Source: Lachnoclostridium sp. An169
Lineage (GTDB): Bacteria; Bacillota; Clostridia; Lachnospirales; Lachnospiraceae
Direction of reading: 5' to 3'
Length of the DNA: 64,000 bases
NCBI RefSeq assembly: GCF_002160525.1
Contig: NZ_NFKT01000018.1
Location: 31,827-95,826 of the forward strand
Below the pieces are notes generated by a model that saw only the letters and a program-made list of their open reading frames with translations, was not told where the DNA came from and did no database searches. Position numbers and translations under genes: made by a program. Below, one piece after another: positions 52,112 through 61,522 of the stretch; positions within the stretch are counted from its first letter, which is position 1, and each line of letters starts with the position of its first letter.

Positions 52112-53983
52112 ATGAATCCGCACAATAATGATAGAATCAGACTGGACAGCAAGGACGACTACCTGGCGCTGTTCCATGGCATCAACGATCCGCTGAAGAA
52201 ATATTACAGCAGCAGTTCCGCGCGGATCGATTATGCGGTGAACGGCGTGGGATACGGAAACAGGATGGCCGGAATTGAGGGCTTTGCCCGGGTGCTGTGG
52301 GGGGCAGGTCCGGCCGTGGACCGGCTGGATCCGGAATGGCTGAATCTGATCCGCACCGGGATCTGCAACGGAACGGATCCGGCACACCCGGATTACTGGG
52401 GAGAGATCGGAGACTTTGACCAGCGGATGGTGGAAATTCCTGCCATTGCGCTGGCACTGTACCACAGAGACTGTTCCCTGTGGAAACAGCTTACGGAGCC
52501 GGAGCAGTACCGGGTGATCCAGTGGCTCGGACAGATCCTGCGCCACAGGTGCGCGGATGGCAACTGGCAGTTCTTTAAAGTGCTGACAGGAAAAGTGATA
52601 CAGAAGCTGGGGCATGAGGCGGACCAGGATGCGATCGATGAGGCGATGCAGAAGATCCATGCCTGCTATATCGGCGGCGGCTGGTACAGGGACAGCAGCA
52701 GGGGACGGCAGGATTATTACAATCCTTTCGCTTTCCATTACTACGGACTGGTGTACAGCGTGCTGGAACCGGAAGATCCGAACAGCCGGATTTTCCGGGA
52801 GCGCGCTGCTCTGCACGCAAGAGATTTCCTCCATTTTTTCGCAGAGGACGGAGCAAATGTACCGTTTGGAAGAAGCATGATCTACCGCCATGCGGCAGCG
52901 GCATTCTGGGCGGCGCTTCTCTATGCGGGAGTATGCCCCTTCGAAGAGGGAGAACTGAAAGGACTGCTGAACCGGAATCTGCGCTGGTGGCTGCAGCAGG
53001 ATATCTTTGACCCGAACGGCGTGCTTTCCGTCGGGTATGCCTATCCACAGCTGCTTATGTCGGAACCCTATAACAGCAGCCTGTCTCCTTACTGGTCCAA
53101 CAAAGTATTCCTGATCCTGGCGCTGGATGATGACCATGATCTCTGGAGGACGCCGGAGAAAGCCATGCCGGTGCGCGGGGAGCAGCACGCTGTCGGAAAA
53201 GCAGGTCTGTGTGCAGTTCATGACAACGGGCACACATTTTTCCTGAATGCCGGACAGCCGGGGGCAAACTACCATACGCTGACCAATGAGAAATATCTGA
53301 AATTCGCCTACTCCAGCCAGTTCGGTTTCTCGGTTCCGAGAAGCGGGAGCTTAAAGGAAGAGGCGGCAATGGACTCCATGCTGGGCGTACAGTTCAGCGA
53401 TATCCGGATGATTGTCAGCAGGCAGAGAAAGCCGGTGGAGGAGACAGGGCCGTTTTTCGTCAGAAACCGGGTGGAGGATGTATGCGTCACAGAAAGCTGC
53501 GCGGCGTCAACCTGGAAGATCGGGGACAGAGTGGAGCTCCGGACATATCTGACGTCGGTAAAAGGCTGGCAGATCCGGATTCACCGGATCCGTACAAGTG
53601 AGGAAATCGTTGTCTATGAGACCGGATTCGCTGTGGGCAATCCGCCGGAGAATCCGGGAGAAGTCAGAACAGACGGCACAGGCTGCTGCTTTGAGGGCGG
53701 GAGAGGATTCACCGGAATATGCAGCCTGATTGACGGAATCACGCGGAATGACTGCATGGTAGAGTGCAACCCGAATACAAACCTTATGGACTGGGAAAAG
53801 ACCTGCCTTCCGGGGCTGATTTCCACGCTCGGGAAGGGAGAACATCTGCTTGTGACAGGAGTGTATGCACACCGCGATACGGAATATGGCAGGAGACAGT
53901 GGAAGAACTGTCCGGCGGTGGAAATCCTGCCGGAGCGGGTGGAGATCCGCTGCGGGAATGAGCGGAAGATGGTGGAGCTGTAA
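52112..53983 (+). CDS. DUF2264 family protein, probable uronate-related glycoside enzyme
   Basis: This 623-residue protein has an alpha/alpha-barrel-like N-terminal domain (RMAGIEGFARVLWGAG, WGEIGDFDQRMVEIPAIALAL, GGGWYRDSSRGRQDYYNPFAFHYYG) and a C-terminal beta domain (from about 370). It matches PF10022/DUF2264. From memory, some relatives have been reported as beta-glucuronidases (GH154); I am not certain that applies here. The pairing with GH88 supports action on uronate-containing oligosaccharides. The ATG at 52112 is preferred over the TTG at 52106. It is the last gene of the locus. Confidence 0.8.
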   Translation: MNPHNNDRIRLDSKDDYLALFHGINDPLKKYYSSSSARIDYAVNGVGYGNRMAGIEGFARVLWGAGPAVDRLDPEWLNLIRTGICNGTDPAHPDYWGEIGDFDQRMVEIPAIALALYHRDCSLWKQLTEPEQYRVIQWLGQILRHRCADGNWQFFKVLTGKVIQKLGHEADQDAIDEAMQKIHACYIGGGWYRDSSRGRQDYYNPFAFHYYGLVYSVLEPEDPNSRIFRERAALHARDFLHFFAEDGANVPFGRSMIYRHAAAAFWAALLYAGVCPFEEGELKGLLNRNLRWWLQQDIFDPNGVLSVGYAYPQLLMSEPYNSSLSPYWSNKVFLILALDDDHDLWRTPEKAMPVRGEQHAVGKAGLCAVHDNGHTFFLNAGQPGANYHTLTNEKYLKFAYSSQFGFSVPRSGSLKEEAAMDSMLGVQFSDIRMIVSRQRKPVEETGPFFVRNRVEDVCVTESCAASTWKIGDRVELRTYLTSVKGWQIRIHRIRTSEEIVVYETGFAVGNPPENPGEVRTDGTGCCFEGGRGFTGICSLIDGITRNDCMVECNPNTNLMDWEKTCLPGLISTLGKGEHLLVTGVYAHRDTEYGRRQWKNCPAVEILPERVEIRCGNERKMVEL

Positions 53984-54000
53984 TAAGAAGGTACCAGATG

Positions 54001-54034
54001 CCGCCGTATGGAATAATTCCATACGGCGGTTTTT
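54001..54034 (+). terminator. Rho-independent terminator of the carbohydrate operon
   Basis: CCGCCGTATGG (54001-54011) pairs perfectly with CCATACGGCGG (54019-54029), followed by five T residues. Confidence 0.92.
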
Positions 54035-54125
54035 CTGTACAAAGGAAATATTAATAAAGTTTATATAAGGATTGAAATATCCTCTTTTTTATATACTATT
54101 TCCACCGTCCTGTGCGCTTCCCTTC

Positions 54126-56057
54126 TCAATGCAGCGAGTACGCCGCGAAGAAGCCTCCTCTTACCGCCTCGGCAACCTGACCTACTTTCACGCAGTCGCC
54201 GATGACAAGTGTGGTCGGATATTTCTCGCAGAGAGCATCCACATATTCGGAGTTCGGTTTCGTTCCGAATGCAGCGATAATGCAGTCTGCGCTGACCTCA
54301 ACTTCACCATCCGGTCCTTCTGCGACAACGCCGTCCGGGCGGATCTCTTTGATTGTGGTGGATACCATGGATTTCACATGGTTGTCACGCAGCCGGAACA
54401 TAAGCGGATTCCGGTTGTCCAGAAGTGCGGTCGGACAGAGCTGATCCTGCATCTCGATGATCGTTACGTCTTTGCCGTCCATCGCCAGTTCCAGAGCTTC
54501 GTCACATCCGGATATACCGCCGCCGCATACAACGAACTTCTGTCCGGAGATCTTCTCCGGGTGAAGATGTGCGTCGCAGACTTCTACGGCATTTTCGATG
54601 CCCGGGATATTCGGCAGGAACGGGGATGCGCCCATGGCTGCGATAATCCGGTCCTTATCCTCCAGTTCCGGAGAATCCGGGGTGATCGTAGTGTTCAACT
54701 TGAATACAACGCCTGCTTTTTCGCACTGAAGGATTTCCCAGTCGATGAATTCACGCAGCCTGTGTTTGAATTTCGGGGCGCTGGCAGCATTGAACTGTCC
54801 GCCGAGAACATTGTTTTTCTCATACAGAGTAACATGGTGACCCTGCAGAGCGGCAACTCTTGCAGCCTCCAGACCGCCGGGGCCTCCGCCGATGACAGCG
54901 ACTTTCTTCGGGGAATCTGTCTTCTTAAATGTGTAATCCTGCTCCGCTACGGCAACAGTGTTTACTGCGCAGCCGATCTTGCGGTTCTCGTACAGTCTTC
55001 CCACGCAGATCTGGTTGCAGAGCAGACACGGGCGGATGTCTTCTCTTCTGCCTTCCAGAAGTTTGTTGGGAAGATCCGGGTCTGCGATCAGCGGGCGGCC
55101 CATCATGATATAATCCACTTTGCCCTCTTCCAGAGCTTTTTCCGCACTTTCCGGGGAATGATTTCCTGCACAGAGAACGATGACGTCGCAGGCTTCCTTG
55201 ATCTTTGCGGCGTAGTCAACCATACAGGAATCGCCCTGATAGATGGAAGGACAGATCCACTGTTTGTCCTCATAGCATCCCATATCGATGTCAAATGCAT
55301 CAACGCCGAGCTCTTTCATGTAATTGACGATCTGGATGGATTCCTCCAGGGTACGTCCGCCGTCGAAATCGTGGTCTGCAGCCATGCGCATCAGGATCGG
55401 GAAGTCCGGTCCGACCGCTGCTCTCATTGCCTCGTAGATTTCTTTTACAATACGCATACGGTTCTCAAACGATCCCCCATACTCGTCGGTTCTCTTGTTC
55501 CACGCCGGAGTCATGAACTGGTCAAGAATGTATCCGCTGTGTGCATGGATCTCGATGGCGTCTGCCTCTGCGACGACTGCTCTCTGAGCGGCGCGGCCAA
55601 AAGCCCCTACCAGATCATGGATCTCGTCAATGGTGAATGCACGGCAGAGTTTATCCGGGAAATAGAAAGAAGGAACTTCGCTGGCGCTTACCATCTGGGC
55701 GTCTGAAAACGGGAACGCATTCCGTCCCAGTCCGCAGCCGATCTGAAGACAGGCTTTACACCCCTCGCTGTGGATTGCCTCAATGATATAGGACCATCCC
55801 TTCATCTGCTGGTCCGTGTCGGCGGTGGTTATGTAATCGATCCAGGGATCGGTCTTGTTGGTGCAGTACTGAGCCTCAATGATCAGCATGCCGATGCCGC
55901 CTCTTGCCCTGCGGCGGTAATATTCGATCTGGGCGCCCGACGGGAATCCGTCGTGGTTCTCTGAAAATGTGCCCATCGGGGACATGACAATCCTGTTTTT
56001 CAGGGACATGTTTTTGATCTTTCCGCGTTCAAACAATTTTTCGTAGTTCTTTACCAT
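54126..56057 (-). CDS. NADH:flavin oxidoreductase / 2,4-dienoyl-CoA reductase-like (OYE family, BaiCD-type layout)
   Basis: This 643-residue enzyme has an N-terminal old-yellow-enzyme barrel for FMN (SLKNRIVMSPMGT, EIHAHSGYILDQFMTP), a [4Fe-4S] Cys cluster (PCLLCNQICVGRLYENRKIGC, about 338-358) and a C-terminal FAD/NAD(P) domain (AVIGGGPGGLEAAR, VVCGGGISGCDEAL). The family reduces C=C bonds next to carbonyls in enoyl-CoA, bile acid, flavonoid or drug substrates. Sequence alone does not fix the substrate here. The start is the ATG at 56057, 9 bases after GGAGG; the ATG at 56066 abuts that site directly. It is divergent from a PucR-like regulator. Confidence 0.85.
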   Translation of the reverse strand: MVKNYEKLFERGKIKNMSLKNRIVMSPMGTFSENHDGFPSGAQIEYYRRRARGGIGMLIIEAQYCTNKTDPWIDYITTADTDQQMKGWSYIIEAIHSEGCKACLQIGCGLGRNAFPFSDAQMVSASEVPSFYFPDKLCRAFTIDEIHDLVGAFGRAAQRAVVAEADAIEIHAHSGYILDQFMTPAWNKRTDEYGGSFENRMRIVKEIYEAMRAAVGPDFPILMRMAADHDFDGGRTLEESIQIVNYMKELGVDAFDIDMGCYEDKQWICPSIYQGDSCMVDYAAKIKEACDVIVLCAGNHSPESAEKALEEGKVDYIMMGRPLIADPDLPNKLLEGRREDIRPCLLCNQICVGRLYENRKIGCAVNTVAVAEQDYTFKKTDSPKKVAVIGGGPGGLEAARVAALQGHHVTLYEKNNVLGGQFNAASAPKFKHRLREFIDWEILQCEKAGVVFKLNTTITPDSPELEDKDRIIAAMGASPFLPNIPGIENAVEVCDAHLHPEKISGQKFVVCGGGISGCDEALELAMDGKDVTIIEMQDQLCPTALLDNRNPLMFRLRDNHVKSMVSTTIKEIRPDGVVAEGPDGEVEVSADCIIAAFGTKPNSEYVDALCEKYPTTLVIGDCVKVGQVAEAVRGGFFAAYSLH

Positions 56058-56230
56058 TTTAAGCATCCTCCTTTTTCAAAAATGTACTATAATTTAAAGT
56101 ATAACTGTACATAAAAGACAATGCATCGGTCAAAAATATAATTTTTGCGAGAAAATATGTGCGCAATGCACAATAAAGGAAAATCACAATAAAAACTGCG
56201 CGAGAGGACAGGAGAGGAGGCGAGTGGCGG

Positions 56231-57814
56231 TTGGGTCTGCAGAAAAGAGACCGGAAAAAGCCGTCACATATTTACATGAAACTGACAGAGATCTTAAAAC
56301 AGCTCGGCATAGAAGTCGTATCACAACGGATTACACATGAGAAGGAATACTATGGCGTGGATTTTTACAAGAAGGGCGTGGCGCATTATGAGAATGTTAT
56401 TTACCTGAGCGAAGAAAAGACAGAGGACCCCCATCTTACGGTTATTTTTTCGGAAGAGTCGCAAGCAGCAGAGATACAAGCAGGTGAGACACAAGCGGAA
56501 GAGGCAGAGCAGGATGACTATGTCATAACGAAGACTCCGCTTGCGCTGTGTTTTGAGCGGCTTCACAGGTATTTTCTGGAAATGGATGAAAAATGGTTCC
56601 TCGTACAGCCGTTTATCTCCTATTTTCTGGGAGAAAACGGACACGATATCAAAAAGATCGCGGAAAAGGCGGCAGAGGTTCTGGAAAATCCGGTCATTAT
56701 CACAAATGCGGCCTATAAAGTCCTGGCTATTAATGATGCCGGCGGGAAGGTGGAGGACCCGGTGTTTGACAGCGCCCTGCAGAGCGGCTACTGCTCCGCA
56801 GAGTCCATCCGTACTTTTGAATATGAAGGCATTACCGAAAAAGTGCTGCAGACGGAACATGCATTTCTGCTCTCCACAGGGCTGGCGGAAAAGATTCCCA
56901 GAGTTCTTGCAAAAGTTATGGTAAACGGGAAAGTCGCCGCTTATGTAGGCGTACTGCAGGTAAAGAGGAAGATCACCAGGCAGGACCTGAATATGACGGA
57001 GCTTCTGTGCCAGATCCTTCAGAAAGAGATTGAGCGGGACGCCGCGCTTCTTGATCCCACGAACATTATCTATGAATCGATCATCCGGGATGTCCTGTCA
57101 GGGCAGATTACCACTCCGTTCGTGCTCCAGGAAAGGCTGAAAGCCTCCCGGTGGATGACGAAGAAATATTTCCGCTGCACGCTGATCGCCACCTATAACC
57201 AGTACAAACAGATCGACAATATTTCTTATCTGGTCAACAAGATTTCCGCTACACTTGCCGTTAAGGTGATCCGCTATCACAACAATATTCTGATTCTGAA
57301 TAATTATGACAGCAGGGAACAGTGGCACAGACAGATCAATATGATTGAGAGAGAGGCGAAGATCCTTTCCCTGAAACTGGGGGTATCCAACGAATTTGAG
57401 TCGCTGCTTGATCTGGGGCAGTATTACCGGGAAGCGCTCAATGCAGCGGAGATCGCCATGATCCTGAAAGCGCGGGATACCGTATTTTACTTTGCCGCTT
57501 TCCTGCCCTACTATCTGATATCCTGCGTGGACAAGGATGTGCTGAAAGCCTGCCGGAACACATATTACAGCAGATTAAAGAAGTATGACGAAAAACATCA
57601 TACTTCTTATATCGAGACACTTTATTATTTTATTCTCTATAACTGCAGCATTCAGGATGCGGCAAAGAAGATGTGTGTACACCGCAACACGATGGCGCAT
57701 CGGATTGAGAAGATCATCGAGATTACCAACATTCCCATACAGAACGGCATAGTGCTGCAGAATTTTGTGCTGTTCCACCAGATACAGATGTATCTGATGA
57801 GGGTGGAGGAATGA
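56231..57814 (+). CDS. PucR-like transcriptional regulator
   Basis: This 527-residue protein has a long N-terminal sensing part, a middle GGDEF-like/CdaR region, and a C-terminal PucR helix-turn-helix (about 465-520: YNCSIQDAAKKMCVHRNTMAHRIEKI). The start is taken at a TTG (56231) with GGAGG ahead; the ATG at 56276 has no ribosome site but is possible. A Gln/Glu-Ala repeat (QAAEIQAGETQAEEAEQ, about 78-94) looks like a slippage-made linker. It is divergent from the flavin oxidoreductase gene across about 170 bases and probably controls it. Confidence 0.82.
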   Translation: MGLQKRDRKKPSHIYMKLTEILKQLGIEVVSQRITHEKEYYGVDFYKKGVAHYENVIYLSEEKTEDPHLTVIFSEESQAAEIQAGETQAEEAEQDDYVITKTPLALCFERLHRYFLEMDEKWFLVQPFISYFLGENGHDIKKIAEKAAEVLENPVIITNAAYKVLAINDAGGKVEDPVFDSALQSGYCSAESIRTFEYEGITEKVLQTEHAFLLSTGLAEKIPRVLAKVMVNGKVAAYVGVLQVKRKITRQDLNMTELLCQILQKEIERDAALLDPTNIIYESIIRDVLSGQITTPFVLQERLKASRWMTKKYFRCTLIATYNQYKQIDNISYLVNKISATLAVKVIRYHNNILILNNYDSREQWHRQINMIEREAKILSLKLGVSNEFESLLDLGQYYREALNAAEIAMILKARDTVFYFAAFLPYYLISCVDKDVLKACRNTYYSRLKKYDEKHHTSYIETLYYFILYNCSIQDAAKKMCVHRNTMAHRIEKIIEITNIPIQNGIVLQNFVLFHQIQMYLMRVEE

Positions 57815-57884
57815 AGCAGGCGCTGAAGACATCGGTTATGTCGGTCATTCCACCGCTTTATGCATTGGCAGTACAGCAGGCAGG

Positions 57885-59765
57885 TTATTTATCCACCTTA
57901 TACACCGGCAGCACAGCATCCCGGATACATTCTGCGAAAGCCTGCGCGCCGGTACTGTTTACGTGTGTCTCATCGCTCTCGAAATACTCGCTGTGTCCCT
58001 CGCTTGCGGCATACCAGTCGATCAGGTATGTGTTGTCATGGGCTTCGACAAATTCGCGCATTTCCTGATTGTTAGACTCTTCCCAGGTGGTATATGGTGC
58101 TCTTGCCGTCATGATGAACAGAGGAGTATCCGGCCCCATACGTTCCCTCAGTGTGGGAAGAGAATCATACATAAGACCGTTTGCACCAAGTGCAAAGATT
58201 ACGCCGTCTCCGTTCCAACCCTGATTATTCACATAGGAGTCATAGATATCGTAACTCTCGGTGGTGTACCGGCTGATTGCGGCATCGCAGATGCTGTTTG
58301 GGAAAATCGCGTAAAAATCATCGGCAGCGCCCAGGGCAATAGAGTCTCCGATCAGGAGAAGATGGAGGTCTGCCAGGATTTCTTCGTCCGTTTTCGGTGC
58401 GGAAGAATCATCAGATCCCTGCTGTGCATCGTCTGCGGCACTGCTGTCGTCTCCGGTTTGCTGCGCCTTTTCCTTTGCAGTCTCGCCGGCAGCCTGCGCC
58501 TGTGCTTCCAGGTCTTCAATGTTGCTCAGCGCCTGTTCTTTTGGAACAAAAATTACGCACAGAACAGCAGAGAGAGTGACAGCGAAAGTGACCAGACATG
58601 CTTTCATGGCTTTTTTCAGTACATGGACGGCATGCCTGCGTTCCCGTCTGGATCTGGGGCGTGAGGTGATGGTTGTAATGCTTTTTCCGATGATACCATG
58701 CCGGACAGGTGTCTCAATAAACCGGTAGGAAAGAGCGGAAAAGATCAGAGTGAGCATGATCTCAATGAGGATCATCCACCAGGTGGATTTTTTTCCGCCG
58801 CTGACCAGAAGAATGATGGGATAATGCCACAGATAAATCCCGTATGAGCGGTCGCCGATCCATTTCAGAGGCGGCAGTCCGAGAACTGCTCCCAGCAGGC
58901 TTCTTCTGTTCAGAACGGCATAGATCACCACCACAGAGAGCAGAGAGACGAGCACCTGCCCTCCTTTGTAGAGAAAACTGCTGTAACCATCCACGAATCC
59001 CGCGATGCACAGAATCCCGATCAGGGCGGCAAGTCCGAGCCCGTCTCTTACCGTGGAGGGAAGAATATTCAGTTCCTTCTCATGCTCGGATGCCATGGCG
59101 AGAAGCGCTCCGAAAAGGAGTGAGAAAGCCCGGGTATCCGTTCCGTAATAGACCCGGCTTGGATCCTGGGCCGGATCGAACAGGATCCACATAAGAGCGG
59201 CAGATATAAGAGCAAGCAGCGCTGTCACGCCGGGAATCAGTTTCCTGTGCTCTTTAAGCCGGGAAAGCGCCATCAGGATCAGAGGATAGACCAGATAAAA
59301 CTGTGCTTCGATCGCCAGTGACCAGCAGTGGGTCAGAGGAGAAGGCGCTCCCGCATTTTCAAAATACGAGACATTATTGAATATCTGCCACCAGTTGTTA
59401 TAGCAGAAAATGGCAGACAATAAATCAGAGCAGGCTTTTGTAAAAAGCACCCGGTTAAAAACAGCGCTCGCAAATATCAGCGCTGCGAGCATTGTCAGGA
59501 TCGCCGGGAGCAGCCTGCGGATCCGCCGGATCCAGAAGTTCTTCAGATCAATGGTGCCCGTGGTATCTGATTCTGTCAGCAGAATCCGTGTGATCAGAAA
59601 ACCGGATATGACGAAAAATACGGTGACGCCGATGAGGCCTCCCTTTGCAAAAGGAAGCTGCAGATGATATGCAAGTACGGCAAGTACCGCTATTGCTCTC
59701 AGCCCGTCTATTCCGTTTATATATCTTTGCTGCTTTCGGAAACCGGCAGTGTGTTCCTCACCCAT
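57885..59765 (-). CDS. acyltransferase-3 / SGNH fusion protein (OatA-like O-acetyltransferase)
   Basis: This 626-residue membrane protein has an N-terminal acyltransferase-3 domain with about ten helices (YINGIDGLRAIAVLAVLAYHL, GVTVFFVISGFLI). A charged linker (AQAAGETAKEKAQQTGDDSSAADD) leads to an extracellular SGNH esterase-like domain: GDSIALG, FALGANG and DETHVNSTG give the Ser, Asn and Asp/His sites. OatA relatives O-acetylate peptidoglycan or surface polysaccharide and can give lysozyme resistance. The ATG at 59765 is chosen because GGGGGG lies 6 bases before it. It converges on the PucR-like gene. Confidence 0.88.
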   Translation of the reverse strand: MGEEHTAGFRKQQRYINGIDGLRAIAVLAVLAYHLQLPFAKGGLIGVTVFFVISGFLITRILLTESDTTGTIDLKNFWIRRIRRLLPAILTMLAALIFASAVFNRVLFTKACSDLLSAIFCYNNWWQIFNNVSYFENAGAPSPLTHCWSLAIEAQFYLVYPLILMALSRLKEHRKLIPGVTALLALISAALMWILFDPAQDPSRVYYGTDTRAFSLLFGALLAMASEHEKELNILPSTVRDGLGLAALIGILCIAGFVDGYSSFLYKGGQVLVSLLSVVVIYAVLNRRSLLGAVLGLPPLKWIGDRSYGIYLWHYPIILLVSGGKKSTWWMILIEIMLTLIFSALSYRFIETPVRHGIIGKSITTITSRPRSRRERRHAVHVLKKAMKACLVTFAVTLSAVLCVIFVPKEQALSNIEDLEAQAQAAGETAKEKAQQTGDDSSAADDAQQGSDDSSAPKTDEEILADLHLLLIGDSIALGAADDFYAIFPNSICDAAISRYTTESYDIYDSYVNNQGWNGDGVIFALGANGLMYDSLPTLRERMGPDTPLFIMTARAPYTTWEESNNQEMREFVEAHDNTYLIDWYAASEGHSEYFESDETHVNSTGAQAFAECIRDAVLPVYKVDK

Positions 59766-59908
59766 TTGTATCCCCCCAGATAAATTATTGTAAACATATT
59801 TTGAGAAGGAAAGAAATCCCCTCCTGACTATTCTAGCATATATAGTAGAGAAGGGGATAGAAAATTCATAATATTTGACAAAAAGCAGGAGAATCGGAGA
59901 CAACCGGA

Positions 59909-61207
59909 TCAGCAGTCCCCGCTGACCATCAGCTTGATAATCTCTTCATTCGTCTCTTTCATGCCGTCCTTTCCGAGGCGTCCGATGCCGCGGATGGTGG
60001 ATTCCACATCTTTCATGACGATGCCGTCTCCGCCTTTGAACTCCTGATTGTTCTTGTACATGTTGTAGCCCAGGATTCCCGCGTCCACGGAAAATGCGAT
60101 TTTCGCCGCGCAGGATGCCTTCGCTCCGTCGCAGACGATGCCGGAGACAATTGCAAGGGCGTTGACGACGGTGTGGATTACTGCCTGGTAGTCGCCGCCG
60201 CAGAGGTAAACGATTCCCGCTCCGGCTCCTGCCCCGGCGCTGACAGCGCCGCAATATGCGGAGAGAGTCCCGATTCCTGTTTTCTCGTGGATGGCAACGA
60301 GATTGGAGAGAACAAGCGCCCGGTAGAGTTCCTCCTTGCTGGAGTTCAGTTCTTTCGCATATTCGATCAGGGGAACCGAGCAGGTGATTCCCTGATTTCC
60401 GCTTCCGGAATTGATAATTACGGGGAGTTCGCAGCCATTCATCCGGGCGTCTGATCCGGCGGCTGCCTTTGCCTTCGCCCGCACGGTAATGTCGTTCCCG
60501 TAGGAATGAAGGAGAACACTTCCGATATTTGCTCCGTAATCACCGAGCAGCCCCTCCTCGGCAATGGCGTTATTATAGCGGATCTGGCGGTCCAGAAGTT
60601 TTGCCACGTCAGAGGTGTCCACGGTACAGGCAAAATTCCAGATGTCTTCCATGTTCAGAAGACTGCGGTCTGCCCGGTTTGCTCCCTCATCTTCATCGTT
60701 CTCTTCTGCCTTCAGCTCTTTTTCCAGAAGAATATCTCCGTCCTTTTCGATCAGAACGATATTTGTATGGTAATCAGCGATTCTTACTTTCACATAAGAG
60801 TCCCCTTTATATTCCGTGACAATGATGTCGAATACATGGCCGTAGTCGATATGCTCCACCTCAATCGGTGCGTGATCCAGAAAGTCCCGGATCTTGTCTA
60901 CCTGGTCTTCCGGCACATGGGAAATGACTTCGAGCTCTTTGTCGGGATCTCCAGCTATGATTCCGGCAGCCGCTGCTGCGGGAATGCCCTTGAGGTGGTT
61001 GGTGTTCGGCACGATCACGCTTTTTACATTCTTAATAATGCTTCCGCTGACCTGCAGAACGACCCGGTCCGGTATGTCCCCCAGAACTTCACGGGCTTTG
61101 GCGGCAGCATATGCGAGGGCGATAGGTTCCGTGCACCCGAAGGCGGGGACAAGCTCCTCCTCGAGAATCCGGATGTAGGTCTGATAGCGGATATCGTCTT
61201 TTTTCAT
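59909..61207 (-). CDS. cyuA: L-cysteine desulfidase family protein (CyuA)
   Basis: This 432-residue protein of the serine-dehydratase-alpha-like UPF0597 family matches CyuA/YhaM, an iron-sulfur enzyme that breaks L-cysteine into pyruvate, ammonia and sulfide. Features are VPAFGCTEPIALAYAAA (about 21-37), NTNHLKGIPAAAAAG, INSGSGNQGITCSVP and AYCGAVSAGAGAGAG. It probably serves cysteine detoxification or use as a carbon/nitrogen source. It is a single-gene minus-strand unit. Confidence 0.88.
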   Translation of the reverse strand: MKKDDIRYQTYIRILEEELVPAFGCTEPIALAYAAAKAREVLGDIPDRVVLQVSGSIIKNVKSVIVPNTNHLKGIPAAAAAGIIAGDPDKELEVISHVPEDQVDKIRDFLDHAPIEVEHIDYGHVFDIIVTEYKGDSYVKVRIADYHTNIVLIEKDGDILLEKELKAEENDEDEGANRADRSLLNMEDIWNFACTVDTSDVAKLLDRQIRYNNAIAEEGLLGDYGANIGSVLLHSYGNDITVRAKAKAAAGSDARMNGCELPVIINSGSGNQGITCSVPLIEYAKELNSSKEELYRALVLSNLVAIHEKTGIGTLSAYCGAVSAGAGAGAGIVYLCGGDYQAVIHTVVNALAIVSGIVCDGAKASCAAKIAFSVDAGILGYNMYKNNQEFKGGDGIVMKDVESTIRGIGRLGKDGMKETNEEIIKLMVSGDC

Positions 61208-61522
61208 TTTTTATGTCAGCTCCTTTATCTTTCTTATTGTAAATGTGTAAATATGGTAAATGATATTAAATAAAACAGATGCAGCCGCGCATTGCCTTGC
61301 TTTTTATTAACAGATCCAGCAGATACAGCGGCGCAATGCTTTGCTTCTATAATAATAAAGGAAGCCGGAGAGAATTTCAATTACTATGATCAATAAAGTA
61401 ACTGAAAGATGGCAGACCCGGTATCAGAGCAGAAAGTCCTGACATTATGGGTAAGCTTGACATTATGGGAATGTTTGAAATTATTATAGGAAAGCTTGAA
61501 ATTACAGGAAGGGAAGATTGCT
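61208..61522. other. divergent intergenic region with direct and tandem repeats
   Basis: There is no gene. An imperfect direct repeat of about 29 bases occurs at 61276-61304 and 61320-61348 (GCGCATTGCCTTGC versus GCGCAATGCTTTGC). Four imperfect units starting TGA(C/A)ATTA are tandemly arranged at 61440-61513, immediately before the XRE gene. Confidence 0.65.
61440..61513 (+). promoter_or_regulatory. tandem repeats, possible operator array of the XRE-type gene
   Basis: Units begin at 61440, 61458, 61476 and 61497 (spacings 18, 18 and 21). The first two share TGACATTATGGG. The second contains TTGACA, so promoter elements may overlap the repeats. Tandem sites ahead of an XRE gene suggest autoregulation. 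Confidence 0.45.

Noticed and set aside
52004..53275. 423-codon minus-strand open frame opposite the DUF2264 gene
   Set aside because: Antisense shadow; no start signal, no known domain.
54072..55706. 544-codon plus-strand open frame opposite the flavin oxidoreductase
   Set aside because: The minus-strand protein has complete FMN, FeS and FAD motifs; the plus frame has none.
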